From positions 16,176 to 80,175 of the forward strand of contig JANXSF010000013.1 of NCBI GenBank assembly GCA_025352795.1: DNA of 64,000 nucleotides. The letters are read 5' to 3'. Positions 37,167 through 45,794 of the stretch are shown here, one piece after another (the first letter of the stretch is position 1; each line of letters opens with the position of its first letter). The DNA is from Acidobacteriota bacterium (GTDB lineage: Bacteria > Acidobacteriota > Terriglobia > Bryobacterales > Bryobacteraceae). The position numbers and the translations under genes were made by a program. Under the pieces are notes generated by a model. That model did not search any database and was not told where the DNA came from. It saw nothing but the letters and a program-made list of their open reading frames with translations.

Positions 37167-37189
37167 TTGGTATAACTGTTATACCAAAT
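37165..37189. promoter_or_regulatory. Perfect 25-bp palindromic operator of brnTA
   Basis: ATTTGGTATAAC-T-GTTATACCAAAT: twelve-base arms, exact complements, around one central base. It overlaps the ATG of the frameshift-corrected toxin (37164-37166). On the minus strand TTGGTC (37207-37202), an 18-base spacer and TATAAC (37183-37178) form a promoter whose -10 box lies inside the palindrome. Transcription would start only a few bases before the ATG. It fits autoregulation by the ribbon-helix-helix antitoxin. Confidence 0.85.
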
Positions 37190-37222
37190 TGGAACAACCT
37201 TGACCAAGCAGCAGCCTATTCG

Positions 37223-37258
37223 AAAAAACAAACACCGGGCGAGTGGCCCGGTGTTTGT
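37223..37258 (-). terminator. Rho-independent terminator after the radical SAM gene
   Basis: A 13-base perfect stem, ACAAACACCGGGC / GCCCGGTGTTTGT, with a five-base loop. On the minus strand it is followed by TTTTTT. It lies 29 bases after the stop codon of the radical SAM gene and upstream of the brnTA promoter, which it should insulate. Confidence 0.93.
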
Positions 37259-37286
37259 TGACAACCTTCACTGATGCAAGAAGTAA

Positions 37287-39428
37287 TTAATCCCCGAAGG
37301 AACCAACCGCCTTCTCTTGTTCTTTTTCCACCATAGGAACTGGCTTCACCGCAGCAGCCGGGGCGATTCCGCCCATGCCGCCGATTGCGCCGAGTGGCAC
37401 AAATCCTGCCGGAGCAGGCTGTTCACCCAACACGTTCTCGCGGTACAACTTTGCCATATGGGAGTTGTATGCGGTTTCCTTGATCTTCTCATCCCGAGCC
37501 CGAACCTTTTCTTCCCGAGCGTTCTTCGCGATACCCACGGAATCCAGATCATGCTGCTGTTCTTTCTGCACATCTTCTTCGCGCAGAACCAGTTTGGTCA
37601 GATTTTCTTCCAACTTCACTTTCTTCCCACCAGCGAAGATTTCGTGACGTCCATGCTCGTCGTACCACTTGGTGAGTGTCGCCGTCATGTGCATCTTTTC
37701 GATGATGTTGCGCCAGCCCACGCCCGTGTTGTAAGCGCAGAAGCTGATTTCACCTTGCTGCGTGGCGTACGGGATAATGCATTGTTCCGTGCGGCGGAAA
37801 TCGTAGTTGAACAAATCCTGGAACCACATACCAGCGATGAAAAGGAAGTTCCAACGGTCAGAACGACGCTTTTCAATATCCTGCTCAGAACGGTCTCCAG
37901 TGACCTTGCCGTAATCCTTCTTCGACATGCCGAAGCACTTGTCGAACTTCTTCACCATATCGGAAAGTGTAAAGTGTGTGGGAGCCTGGAACGGATCGTA
38001 ATTGCGCAGCAGGGCCAATGTTACGCCCAGCACTGAGAATTTCTTGCTGCGGGCGGCATCGTTAATGCGAGCCATGTCTTTAACGAGTTGTTCTGCATTC
38101 AGGAATGCCGTTACAGGAACTGCTTCCTTGGTTTCTTTGTCAATCATCAGCGCCATGCCGATGCCGCAATTCGGGTGGCATCCGCACGATAGCTGACCCC
38201 ATTCTGCTTGTGGTCCATGAACCAGATCAGCAAAATCAGAGAACGTGCTCATGAAGGAAATCGGGAACCAATCGCGAACTGGTTCGCCCAATCCAACCTG
38301 ATTCTTCACGTCGTGTGCCAGATGGCTCAGCGTGTAGCGCTGTGCCTGGCGACGTTCGTCGGTAACCGCTTCATCACGACCGGTGAACGATACTGGCTGG
38401 AAGCTCAAAAAGCTGATGATTTTAGGATTGTCCAGTGCGAAGCGAATTACCGCTCCTACCTGTTCGTTGTTGATGCCGTTGACAATGGTGATCACTGGCA
38501 CAATATCCACGCCTGCGTTGTGCAGGTTATGAATGGCGCGCAGTTTCACGTCGAACAAGTTGCCTACCAGACGGTGCGAATTAGCTTCATTGCCGATGCC
38601 GTCGAATTGCAGGTAAGCGTAGCGAAGTCCGGCTTCGGCAGCTTGCTTACAGAAATCGACTGACTTGGCGAATTCAATTCCGTTGGTGGCTGCTTGTACT
38701 GAGTTGTAACCGACCTTGCGGGAATAACGCACTGCATCCAGGAAGTATGGGGAAAGAGTAGGTTCACCACCAGAAAACTGCACTGACATTTGGCGACGCG
38801 GTTTGATTTGCGCAGCGTTATCGAGCATGGTCTTAATGTCTTCCCAGCCCAGTTCATGCACATAGCCAACCTGATTGGCATCCATGAAGCAGGGGTCGCA
38901 CATCATGTTGCAGCGGTTGGTTAAATCAATGGTCAATACCGAACCGCGACCGTGGGTAACGGTGGATGTTCCGTGGTTGTGAAGCTTTTCGTCGTTGTGG
39001 GCGCGAATATCGCGGCCTGGGAAGGTGTCTTCTAAATGTTGGGAGAAGGCAGGATCGATCGACATCAGATCTTCAAAGTCACCATGAATGGGACAATTCT
39101 TGACCATCACAATGTGACCGTTTTTTTCAATGATGCGGGCTTTAATTTCGCCGGGCTTTTCATTGATCAGAATTTTATAATCGCGCTTGCCGTCCAGGAT
39201 TTCCTGGCGGACTTCTGGAATGCACTTGGGGCACAGCGAATCGGTTTCGCGCGGCCAGCCGAGTGTAGGCTTCATTTTTTCGTAAGACTTGAGAAGCGGT
39301 TTATCTGACCACTTCGGGGTAAACGACGGGTTATTCGGTTTCAGGGAATTGACCGCGTCATACACGTGCCATGCGCCGTTTGCCGCGACTGTAAGCGCCT
39401 TTTCAGCGAACTTGATAGCTTTTGCCAT
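37287..39428 (-). CDS. Tes/MJ0619-like radical SAM protein, candidate membrane-lipid cross-linking enzyme
   Basis: A 713-residue cytoplasmic radical SAM protein. The 4Fe-4S motif is CNMMCDPC (Cys173, Cys177, Cys180), followed by the SAM-binding SGGEP. An N-terminal cysteine pair in DSLCPKCIPEVRQEI and a further cluster (CPIHG; CGCHPNCG near residue 410) match the pattern of the MJ0619/Tes family, which includes the archaeal tetraether synthase. Bacterial homologues in Acidobacteria have been linked to joining two fatty acyl tails into membrane-spanning iso-diabolic acid; that function here is inference. The C-terminal third carries conserved EQCIIPYATQQGEISFCAYN and ends in a low-complexity Ala/Pro/Gly tail. 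GAGGAGA precedes the ATG. It is transcribed alone, with its own terminator. Confidence 0.85.
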   Translation of the reverse strand: MAKAIKFAEKALTVAANGAWHVYDAVNSLKPNNPSFTPKWSDKPLLKSYEKMKPTLGWPRETDSLCPKCIPEVRQEILDGKRDYKILINEKPGEIKARIIEKNGHIVMVKNCPIHGDFEDLMSIDPAFSQHLEDTFPGRDIRAHNDEKLHNHGTSTVTHGRGSVLTIDLTNRCNMMCDPCFMDANQVGYVHELGWEDIKTMLDNAAQIKPRRQMSVQFSGGEPTLSPYFLDAVRYSRKVGYNSVQAATNGIEFAKSVDFCKQAAEAGLRYAYLQFDGIGNEANSHRLVGNLFDVKLRAIHNLHNAGVDIVPVITIVNGINNEQVGAVIRFALDNPKIISFLSFQPVSFTGRDEAVTDERRQAQRYTLSHLAHDVKNQVGLGEPVRDWFPISFMSTFSDFADLVHGPQAEWGQLSCGCHPNCGIGMALMIDKETKEAVPVTAFLNAEQLVKDMARINDAARSKKFSVLGVTLALLRNYDPFQAPTHFTLSDMVKKFDKCFGMSKKDYGKVTGDRSEQDIEKRRSDRWNFLFIAGMWFQDLFNYDFRRTEQCIIPYATQQGEISFCAYNTGVGWRNIIEKMHMTATLTKWYDEHGRHEIFAGGKKVKLEENLTKLVLREEDVQKEQQHDLDSVGIAKNAREEKVRARDEKIKETAYNSHMAKLYRENVLGEQPAPAGFVPLGAIGGMGGIAPAAAVKPVPMVEKEQEKAVGSFGD

Positions 39429-39660
39429 TTATCTCCTCAAGTGTGGTTATCAATAATAAGGTATGGTTGCACCTTATCCTAACCAAGGTACTAGTTTAGG
39501 TGAACCCTGAGTACTCATCAAACCTTTGAGGGTCGAACGGCGCAAAAAAGGGGGTGAGTGGGGATTTGTGTAAGTGGAGATGTTCGGCCAGTTGGCGAGG
39601 TCGGCTCAAGTGACTCAGCCATTTAGCTTTTCCGCCCTTCGACGCTACAATAATTGTTGT

Positions 39661-40392
39661 ATGGCTCGTCGCTTATTCTACGTTGACCAGATCGCCGGTG
39701 ATGATGCTGAAATTCGTGACCAGGAAGCGCATCACCTTGTCCGCGTTCTTCGGGTAGAAGTTGGCCAAGTCTATGAAATATCAGATCAAAAGTCATTCTA
39801 CCTGGCAGAAATCGCCAAGGTTCAAAAAGGACTGGTCACTTTCCATATCAAGGAAAAGCTACCCACTTCTTCGGAGTCATTCAATGTCACCCTTTACGCC
39901 AGCCTCTTCAAATTCGATCATTTTGAATGGATGCTGGAAAAGATCACTGAATTAGGGGTGACGGCAATTCAACCGGTCATCGCTGAGCGTTCAGAAAAAG
40001 GGACAGAGGTCTCTGTCCCCAAGCGGATGGAGCGGTGGCTGCGAATTTTGCATGAATCTGGGCAGCAATCCCGCAGATTGCGCATTCCCGCTATCCATCC
40101 AGTCATGGCACTGGGCAAAGCGCTTCAGATTACGACAGGGCTTCGCCTGCTCCTGGATGTAAAAAAAGGCATTCCCTCCCTACTGACCTGCCTTCCCAAT
40201 CCCGCTCAGGACATCTCACTCCTTTTGGGGCCCGAAGGCGGATCGACGGATCGGGAACGGGAATCCATCCTCGCCGCCGGATGGAAAGCCTGTTCCTTAG
40301 GGCCGAATGTGCTGCGAGCTGAGACCGCCGCCATTGCCGCTTTGTCGGTAATCTCGGTTTGGAGCATGGGGCAACAGACGGATACGTTATAA
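39661..40392 (+). CDS. rsmE: 16S rRNA (uracil-1498-N3)-methyltransferase
   Basis: A 243-residue SPOUT-family methyltransferase that modifies U1498 of 16S rRNA. An N-terminal PUA-like part (RRLFYVDQIAGDDAEIRDQEAHHLVRVLR) precedes the trefoil-knot SAM site (LLLGPEGGSTDRERESI, SLGPNVLRAETAAIAAL). ATG at 39661 is chosen because it is the family start; an in-frame extension to 39574 is unsupported. A 9-base inverted repeat (GGGACAGAG / CTCTGTCCC, 40000-40019) lies inside the coding sequence. The Rrf2 regulator gene follows after 21 bases. Confidence 0.95.
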   Translation: MARRLFYVDQIAGDDAEIRDQEAHHLVRVLRVEVGQVYEISDQKSFYLAEIAKVQKGLVTFHIKEKLPTSSESFNVTLYASLFKFDHFEWMLEKITELGVTAIQPVIAERSEKGTEVSVPKRMERWLRILHESGQQSRRLRIPAIHPVMALGKALQITTGLRLLLDVKKGIPSLLTCLPNPAQDISLLLGPEGGSTDRERESILAAGWKACSLGPNVLRAETAAIAALSVISVWSMGQQTDTL

Positions 40393-40413
40393 TCTCCATC
40401 GGGGCATCGGTGT

Positions 40414-40839
40414 ATGAATATTTCAGTTAAAGGCGAGTACGCACTACAAGCAGTTTTCGACCTTTCCGTTCAACCCGGCCAGGGACCAGTTAAAATTGCT
40501 GAAATTGCGCGTCGGCAGAAGATCCCTCAGAAATTTTTGGAATTGATTTTGGCCGGCTTGAAGCAGGGTGGCTTTGTGGAATCGAAGCGCGGTGCTGAAG
40601 GCGGTTACCTGTTGGCACGCCCGGCCAGTCAAATCACGATTGGTGAAGTCTTACGTCATGTGGAAGGGCAGAAATTGTCTGGCTCCAAGGGCAGGCGCAA
40701 AAACGACACCCCGTTTGGGGATTTGTGGAATCGTGTGGATAAGGCCATTTCAGGCGTTGTGGATGAAACCACTTTCCTTGATTTGGCGACGAATTGGAAA
40801 GACAGGCAGGCACGTTACGTGCCGAATTGGGATATCTAA
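40414..40839 (+). CDS. Rrf2-family regulator (CymR-like)
   Basis: A 141-residue winged-helix repressor: [17 protein letters not shown], the recognition helix region [19 protein letters not shown], and the wing [13 protein letters not shown]. It has no cysteines for an Fe-S cluster, unlike IscR or NsrR, which places it with CymR, the repressor of cysteine synthesis genes that works through CysK. The next gene, 16 bases downstream, is a cysteine synthase, which supports that role. Confidence 0.9.
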   Translation: MNISVKGEYALQAVFDLSVQPGQGPVKIAEIARRQKIPQKFLELILAGLKQGGFVESKRGAEGGYLLARPASQITIGEVLRHVEGQKLSGSKGRRKNDTPFGDLWNRVDKAISGVVDETTFLDLATNWKDRQARYVPNWDI

Positions 40840-40855
40840 GTGGAGGGAGTCAGTA

Positions 40856-41812
40856 ATGATTTTTGACGATAATACATTGACCATCGGGCGCACGCCTCTG
40901 GTTCGACTCAAGCGCGTTACCGACGGAGCAGGTGCTACGGTGCTAGCCAAAATCGAAGGTCGCAATCCGGCTTATTCGGTGAAGTGCCGCATTGGCGCGT
41001 CCATGATTTGGGATGCCGAAAAGCGTGGTGTTCTAAAGCCAGGGGTGGAAATGGTGGAACCAACCAGCGGCAACACCGGAATTGCCTTGGCCTTTGTGGC
41101 CGCCGCACGTGGTTACAAAATCACCTTAACCATGCCTGAAACCATGTCCATTGAACGTCGTAAAGTTTTGAAGGCGTTTGGGGCAAACCTGGTTCTTACG
41201 GAAGGTTCAGGCGGTATGAAAGGGGCCATTGCCAAAGCTGAACAGATGGTTGCATCGGACCCTGGCCGTTATTTACTGCTGCAGCAGTTTAAAAACCCAG
41301 CCAACCCTGACATCCATTTCAACACCACTGGCCCGGAAATTTGGGACGATACTGAGGGTGGTATGGACGTTTTGGTTTCTGGCATCGGCACCGGCGGCAC
41401 AATTACCGGAATTTCCCGCTACTTCAAGCAGGCTAAGGGTAAAAACATTGTGTCTATCGGCGTTGAACCAACGGCCAGCCCGGTGATCACTCAGACTCTC
41501 AAGGGTGAAGCGATCAAGCCCGGACCTCATAAAATTCAGGGCATCGGCGCAGGTTTCATTCCAGATAATTTGGACCTCTCGGTGGTGGACCGAGTGGAAC
41601 TGGTCAGCAACGAAGAATCAATTGAGATGGCTCGTCGTCTGGCTCGTGAAGAAGGGATTCTTTGTGGAATCTCTTGCGGAGCGGCAGCAGCAGCGGCTTT
41701 GCGTGTGGCCAAAGAGCCTGAAATGAAAGGCAAGACAATCGTAGTGGTGCTGCCAGATTCCGGCGAACGTTACTTGAGCAGTGTCTTGTTTGAAGGGATG
41801 TTCAACGATTAA
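40856..41812 (+). CDS. cysK: Cysteine synthase (O-acetylserine sulfhydrylase)
   Basis: A 318-residue PLP enzyme that makes cysteine from O-acetylserine and sulfide. The PLP lysine is Lys43 in [11 protein letters not shown]. Others: [12 protein letters not shown] (substrate loop), [11 protein letters not shown] (phosphate loop) and [14 protein letters not shown] at 40856 has GGAGG nine bases upstream; a longer frame to 40568 runs through the regulator gene in another phase and is a shadow. It lies in one transcript with the CymR-like regulator. In Firmicutes CysK also acts as CymR's co-sensor; that could hold here. Confidence 0.97.
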   Translation: MIFDDNTLTIGRTPLVRLKRVTDGAGATVLAKIEGRNPAYSVKCRIGASMIWDAEKRGVLKPGVEMVEPTSGNTGIALAFVAAARGYKITLTMPETMSIERRKVLKAFGANLVLTEGSGGMKGAIAKAEQMVASDPGRYLLLQQFKNPANPDIHFNTTGPEIWDDTEGGMDVLVSGIGTGGTITGISRYFKQAKGKNIVSIGVEPTASPVITQTLKGEAIKPGPHKIQGIGAGFIPDNLDLSVVDRVELVSNEESIEMARRLAREEGILCGISCGAAAAAALRVAKEPEMKGKTIVVVLPDSGERYLSSVLFEGMFND

Positions 41813-42165
41813 CAGTTTAGGGAAGCGGACGTACTCGGGGTATAGGGTGAGAGCGTCCGCTTGTCGTAACGGGGATTACTTAAACTAACGATCTAAAAGT
41901 ACCAAGGGTTACCGGTACGCCTTATTTTGTAGTCAGCCAATCGCCCAGGGTTGGGTCGAATGGTGAAAAGAATACTGACCTCCCCGAGTCTTCATAAAAT
42001 GCTTGCAACAATGTCCGATTGGTAATCGAAAAACAATAGCCCTCTGGCGTCTTCCGGCTCGCCACCCTGGGGTTATCGAATCACTTTCCAACGGAATACC
42101 GCGTCGCAACAGACGCTGCGTTTTACCCGATTCACAGCACGGCGAATAAACAGCGAAAATAGTTC
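41813..42165. other. Intergenic region with a hairpin
   Basis: About 350 bases without a convincing gene. Near its start an inverted repeat AAGCGGACG / CGTCCGCTT (about 41823-41863) lies after cysK; it has no T-run, so it is only a possible terminator. A minus-strand frame across 41933-42358 has no recognisable protein and overlaps the DUF72 promoter and gene. The promoter of DUF72 lies at the right end. Confidence 0.5.
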
Positions 42166-42195
42166 TTGACCAAGCTAGGTGATTAGCCTTACTAT
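42166..42195 (+). promoter_or_regulatory. Sigma-70-type promoter of the DUF72 gene
   Basis: TTGACC (42166-42171), an 18-base spacer and TACTAT (42190-42195), about 31 bases before the ATG at 42227. An overlapping TATAAG at 42193-42198 is the alternative -10. The distance leaves room for a short leader with the AAAGGA ribosome-binding site. Confidence 0.55.
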
Positions 42196-42226
42196 AAGGG
42201 CGAAGATAAAGCGAAAGGAAACCAAT

Positions 42227-43096
42227 ATGGCTATTGTTAATAGAGCTGTTAATAAAATCGTTAAGCCCTCCTTCAATTTGCGAACGGGCCCTGCTGGCTG
42301 GCTGCACCCCCATTGGTCTGGGGTCATTTACCCCAAAACTGCACCTAAAGGATTCCATCCATTGGAGTTCTTGGCCTCAAGGTTCGATACGGTAGAAATC
42401 AACACCAACGCTCATCAGCCGTTACGACCCGAGCTTTCCTACATGTGGCTGGACAAAATCCGGCGCAATCCGAATTTCTCATTCACAGCTAGACTGGCCA
42501 AGCAATTCACGCATGAACGCCAGTTGGAACCTCAAGCTGTCACCAGTTTTTCCGATGGACTGCGTCCGCTGCATCGTGCAGGTAAGCTCGGTTGCTTACT
42601 GATGCAGTTCCCCTGGGCGTTCCGCTATACGGCGGAAAATCGCGAATTCCTGATTGAACTGCGGCGAGCCTTTTCCGAATTCCCATTGGTTGCTGAATTT
42701 CGTCATTCCAGTTGGATGTTGGACGAAGCCCTGGGAACCCTCATCGATTACCGCATCGGCTTTGTGAACATTGATCAACCGGAAGGCATGAAGGCGATGC
42801 CCCCCACTTCCTTTCTGACCACCTCAGTAGGTTATGTGCGCCTCAACGGCAAGCAGCACCGCAACTGGTTCCAGGATTTCGGAGCGCAAGCTGGTGATCA
42901 GACTCCGGTGGATTATATGTACACGCCCGAAGAGCTGGCGGAATGGAAGCACAGAATCGACCACGTCGCCAAATTCGCCGCATCCACCTATGTGATTTTC
43001 AACAACGATGGGGGAGGCAGAAGTGTGGTGAATGCGTTGCAGATGCAGGCCATGCTGAAACCGCAGCAGGAAATCGCGATTCCCGTCGCGGCTTAA
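42227..43096 (+). CDS. DUF72 domain protein
   Basis: A 289-residue TIM-barrel-like protein of the DUF72 (YecE) family: RTGPAGWLHPHWSGVIYPK, FLASRFDTVEINTNAHQPL, LLMQFPWAFRYTAENREFL, VAEFRHSSWM, YVRLNGKQHRNW, YVIFNNDGGGRSVVNALQM. The conserved EINT/EFRHxSW and FNN motifs are all present. The activity is unknown. ATG at 42227 has AAAGGA seven bases upstream. It is a single-gene unit with its own promoter and terminator. Confidence 0.9.
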   Translation: MAIVNRAVNKIVKPSFNLRTGPAGWLHPHWSGVIYPKTAPKGFHPLEFLASRFDTVEINTNAHQPLRPELSYMWLDKIRRNPNFSFTARLAKQFTHERQLEPQAVTSFSDGLRPLHRAGKLGCLLMQFPWAFRYTAENREFLIELRRAFSEFPLVAEFRHSSWMLDEALGTLIDYRIGFVNIDQPEGMKAMPPTSFLTTSVGYVRLNGKQHRNWFQDFGAQAGDQTPVDYMYTPEELAEWKHRIDHVAKFAASTYVIFNNDGGGRSVVNALQMQAMLKPQQEIAIPVAA

Positions 43097-43124
43097 ATTT
43101 CTCTCCCTGACGCAAGTTGTCTTT

Positions 43125-43173
43125 GAGGCCGCAGGCCGCCTGTTTATTCAGGAAGTCTGCGGCCTCTTTTTTT
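43125..43173 (+). terminator. Rho-independent terminator after the DUF72 gene
   Basis: Ten-base stem GAGGCCGCAG / CTGCGGCCTC with a 22-base loop, followed by TTTTTTT. It lies 28 bases after the DUF72 stop codon. Confidence 0.93.
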
Positions 43174-43197
43174 CGTGGTGGGAAATAGACGGGAGGC

Positions 43198-43431
43198 CTA
43201 ACGCTCTGAAACCTTTTTTTTGGGAAACCTGTGGTTAAAAGGCCTTACTGTGACGCTATCCGCTGCAACAGTTTGGCTTTCGTCAGCACCTGAGCTTGGG
43301 CCGTTCTTCACAGCAGTAACGAGTTGTTGGCCATGAATGCAGCGGTTCTTGTACCACCACTCCGCTTCTCCCGCCTCGGTTGTAAAAACCGGCGCGCCCG
43401 TTTTGGACTGCTTCTCACTTTGCTTCTTCAT
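43198..43431 (-). CDS. Small antitoxin-like protein
   Basis: A 77-residue protein with a strong ribosome-binding site (GGAGAG six bases before the ATG). The stretch PVFTTEAGEAEWWYKNR resembles the EAEWW motif near the start of CopG-type antitoxins of type II systems; the rest (TVAADSVTVRPF and a basic tail) is less typical. A short reading frame that ends in the ATGA overlapping this start resembles the end of a BrnT-like toxin, so this may be the surviving antitoxin of a decayed pair. Function is inferred from this weak similarity. Confidence 0.55.
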   Translation of the reverse strand: MKKQSEKQSKTGAPVFTTEAGEAEWWYKNRCIHGQQLVTAVKNGPSSGADESQTVAADSVTVRPFNHRFPKKKVSER

Positions 43432-43540
43432 TTCGGTCTCTCCAAAACACTAGTTGAAAAGACAGTTATGCCTCGTACTTTACCATTACGAATTGTCCAC
43501 ACCACGCCCTCCAATCGTAAGGCCGATGGACTGATCCTCG
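43428..43540 (-). pseudogene. Possible toxin gene remnant ahead of the antitoxin
   Basis: Just before the antitoxin-like gene a frame reads GVVWTIRNGKVRGITVFSTS and LERPK and stops at TGA, which overlaps the next ATG (ATGA, 43428-43431). The IRNGKVRxI pattern and the four-base coupling are what the end of a BrnT-type toxin gene would look like. Upstream, only about 45 codons remain before the S46 peptidase stop, and they show no toxin core, so only a C-terminal piece is left. Similarity is short and this is a tentative call. Confidence 0.35.
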
Positions 43541-43565
43541 CAGGCCATAGTGCGAAGCAGAATAC

Positions 43566-45611
43566 CTATCGGCCGATCTCCTTCAAAATGGCATCGGCCT
43601 TATAAACCTTCTTCAACGACTCCAAAATAATTTGGCTGGCTACGTGAACGGAACGTTCGCGCACATCGCGATAGACGTAGTTATTCGGTAGCCCTTCAAT
43701 ATTTCCGTCGAACAGAATACCTGTCAATTCGCCCTTCGTATTAATAGTCGGGCTACCAGAATTTCCGCCATGTGTGTCTGCCGTGCTCACAAAGTTAAAC
43801 GGAGTTGTCGGCGTCAGCGCTTTTTGCGCCTTCTTCCACGATTCCGGAATTTCAAAAGGCTCCTTGCCCGTTACGCGCGGCCAAAGTCCGGATGTCCTGG
43901 TGGTCCACGCTCTGGCTTCGCCCTTCTCTGTGGTGTAGCCCATCACCTTGGCGTAGCTGAGTCGCAAAGTAAACGTCGCATCAGGGTACTCACTGGCCCC
44001 GTAAGCTGCAAATCGAGCCTGGGCAATCTTGCTGTACGATGCGTTCAATACGGCCTCTACCTTGTCCTCAAACTCCTTTCGCAGACGCCTGGTTTCCGGG
44101 TCCATCAGCTTTGCCAATTGGATAATGGCATCGTTGGAAGTAGCCACAGTGGCCAGATTTTCGCCGTACTTTTTGCGAACTTTAGGATCCACCAATTGCG
44201 AATTGTCCACGTAGAATTCGGCGGCTTGTTTGGGAGTCCGCCCAGCCAGGATTTTGGCTAACAGTGGATCGTCACCAAGTCCTTTCTGCATTTGCAGGAA
44301 CGATTCTTCAAATAGTTGCTTTTCGAGAGTCGGGTAAATGGGTGCCTCGGAATAGAGGTTACTTTCTAATTGCGGCAACGCCGTATCGGAGAACTCTCGA
44401 AGCCTTTCGGCATTGGGTTTGGGCTTCTCCACAGCCAGTCGCACCAAGGTACGAGCTCTGCCGAACAACTCAGAATTGGCAAGAGCACCCAGTAATCGGA
44501 TGCGGACATAAAGGCTTTTGTAAGCCTCATGGGCTTTTGCCACATCGTCCCAAGCGCTGCCGAACTGCTTATTCTTTTCCGGATTGTCGGCAATCGACGC
44601 CCGCAGCTTATTCTCATCCACACGTTTGGCATTGATCAATACAGGGTCCTGCAGTCCGCCGTTGAAGCCGGAAATGGCCTTGTAGGAATTCTGATAAGTA
44701 AGCAGCAGATCGCGAGCGATGCGCTTTTGTTCCGCGTTCACTTCGCTAAAAGCAATCAGTCTGGAAATCATGGATTCGAACATGGGCAGCCGCAGTTTAA
44801 ATTCCACATCACGGCCAAACTCTAAAGCAGCCACGGTATCTAAACGATTCGTCTTGCCCGGATGGCCGGTAACAAAAACCAATTCCCCTTCTTTCGCACC
44901 TTGTTTCGCCCACTTCAAATACTCTGCTGGCTTAGCTGGTTTATCGTTTTCATAGGCCCGAAACAATGCAAAATCCAAGCAATAGCGCGGGTAGGTGAAG
45001 TTGTCAGGATCCCCGCCGAACGCGGCGATAGCTTCTTCCGGTGCAAACACAAGCCGAATATCGTTGTACTTTTTGTATTGGTACAAATGGTATTGACCAC
45101 CCGCATACAGCGTGACCACATCACAGCGATTTCCCGTCCGCGTGTTGCACTCTTTTTCGATATCGGTCATGTGCGCTTTACGGGTCTTATTAGCCACTTC
45201 CAAGGGCGTGGAGTCCGTCACACCGGCCTTTACCTTGGTCGTTACATCTTCCATGGAAAGCAGAACGTTGACTTCCAAATCAGGGCACTTTTTTTCCTCG
45301 GCATGGGTACGAGCCAAAAAACCGTTGACGATGTAATTGTTTTCCTTGGTCCCCAATTGAGAAATACACTCCGACCCCACGTGATGATTGGTGAACAGAA
45401 GTCCCTGCGATGAAACAAATGACCCTGAGCCGCCGTTGTCGAATCGTACCGATGACAAACGCATTTTATCGAGCAAGGAATCCTTCAAATCGAAACCATA
45501 TTTGCTCTTAATCGATTGTTTAGGAGCTTGGTTGAAGAGCCACATGCCTGCTTCAGCAGAGGCAAAACCAGGAATCATCAGCAGGGCTGCGGCTAGCAAA
45601 TAATTTCGCAT
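43566..45611 (-). CDS. S46-family dipeptidyl peptidase (DPP7/DPP11-like)
   Basis: A 681-residue exported serine peptidase. A signal peptide (about 1-19, ending FASAEAG) is followed by a chymotrypsin-like fold with the catalytic His region LLFTNHHVGSECIS (about 73-86) and the catalytic serine loop THGGNSGSP (Ser618). The long insertion between them is the S46 helical domain. Such enzymes remove N-terminal dipeptides in the periplasm and support growth on peptides. ATG at 45611 is chosen as it opens the signal peptide; the frame extends further without homology. The gene diverges from the ATP-grasp gene with 183 bases between starts. Confidence 0.94.
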   Translation of the reverse strand: MRNYLLAAALLMIPGFASAEAGMWLFNQAPKQSIKSKYGFDLKDSLLDKMRLSSVRFDNGGSGSFVSSQGLLFTNHHVGSECISQLGTKENNYIVNGFLARTHAEEKKCPDLEVNVLLSMEDVTTKVKAGVTDSTPLEVANKTRKAHMTDIEKECNTRTGNRCDVVTLYAGGQYHLYQYKKYNDIRLVFAPEEAIAAFGGDPDNFTYPRYCLDFALFRAYENDKPAKPAEYLKWAKQGAKEGELVFVTGHPGKTNRLDTVAALEFGRDVEFKLRLPMFESMISRLIAFSEVNAEQKRIARDLLLTYQNSYKAISGFNGGLQDPVLINAKRVDENKLRASIADNPEKNKQFGSAWDDVAKAHEAYKSLYVRIRLLGALANSELFGRARTLVRLAVEKPKPNAERLREFSDTALPQLESNLYSEAPIYPTLEKQLFEESFLQMQKGLGDDPLLAKILAGRTPKQAAEFYVDNSQLVDPKVRKKYGENLATVATSNDAIIQLAKLMDPETRRLRKEFEDKVEAVLNASYSKIAQARFAAYGASEYPDATFTLRLSYAKVMGYTTEKGEARAWTTRTSGLWPRVTGKEPFEIPESWKKAQKALTPTTPFNFVSTADTHGGNSGSPTINTKGELTGILFDGNIEGLPNNYVYRDVRERSVHVASQIILESLKKVYKADAILKEIGR

Positions 45612-45794
45612 TTCTTTCACATTGTGCCAAGGAAATGCCACAAAGGGAAGTGGGCAGGCCGCCGGATCAGAAATTTTATTTTGCGCTAAGTTATTAAAAA
45701 AAAGAGCATTACGTGTTGTTTTTGATGCTTTGAAGGTGTACAAATGAGGGGTCGATATGAGATAATTTTGCATTATAAGTGAGTTCCGGTCGAG

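Noticed and set aside
41933..42358. 141-codon minus-strand frame before and within the DUF72 gene
   Set aside because: It covers the DUF72 promoter and start and has no protein-like composition or similarity I can see.
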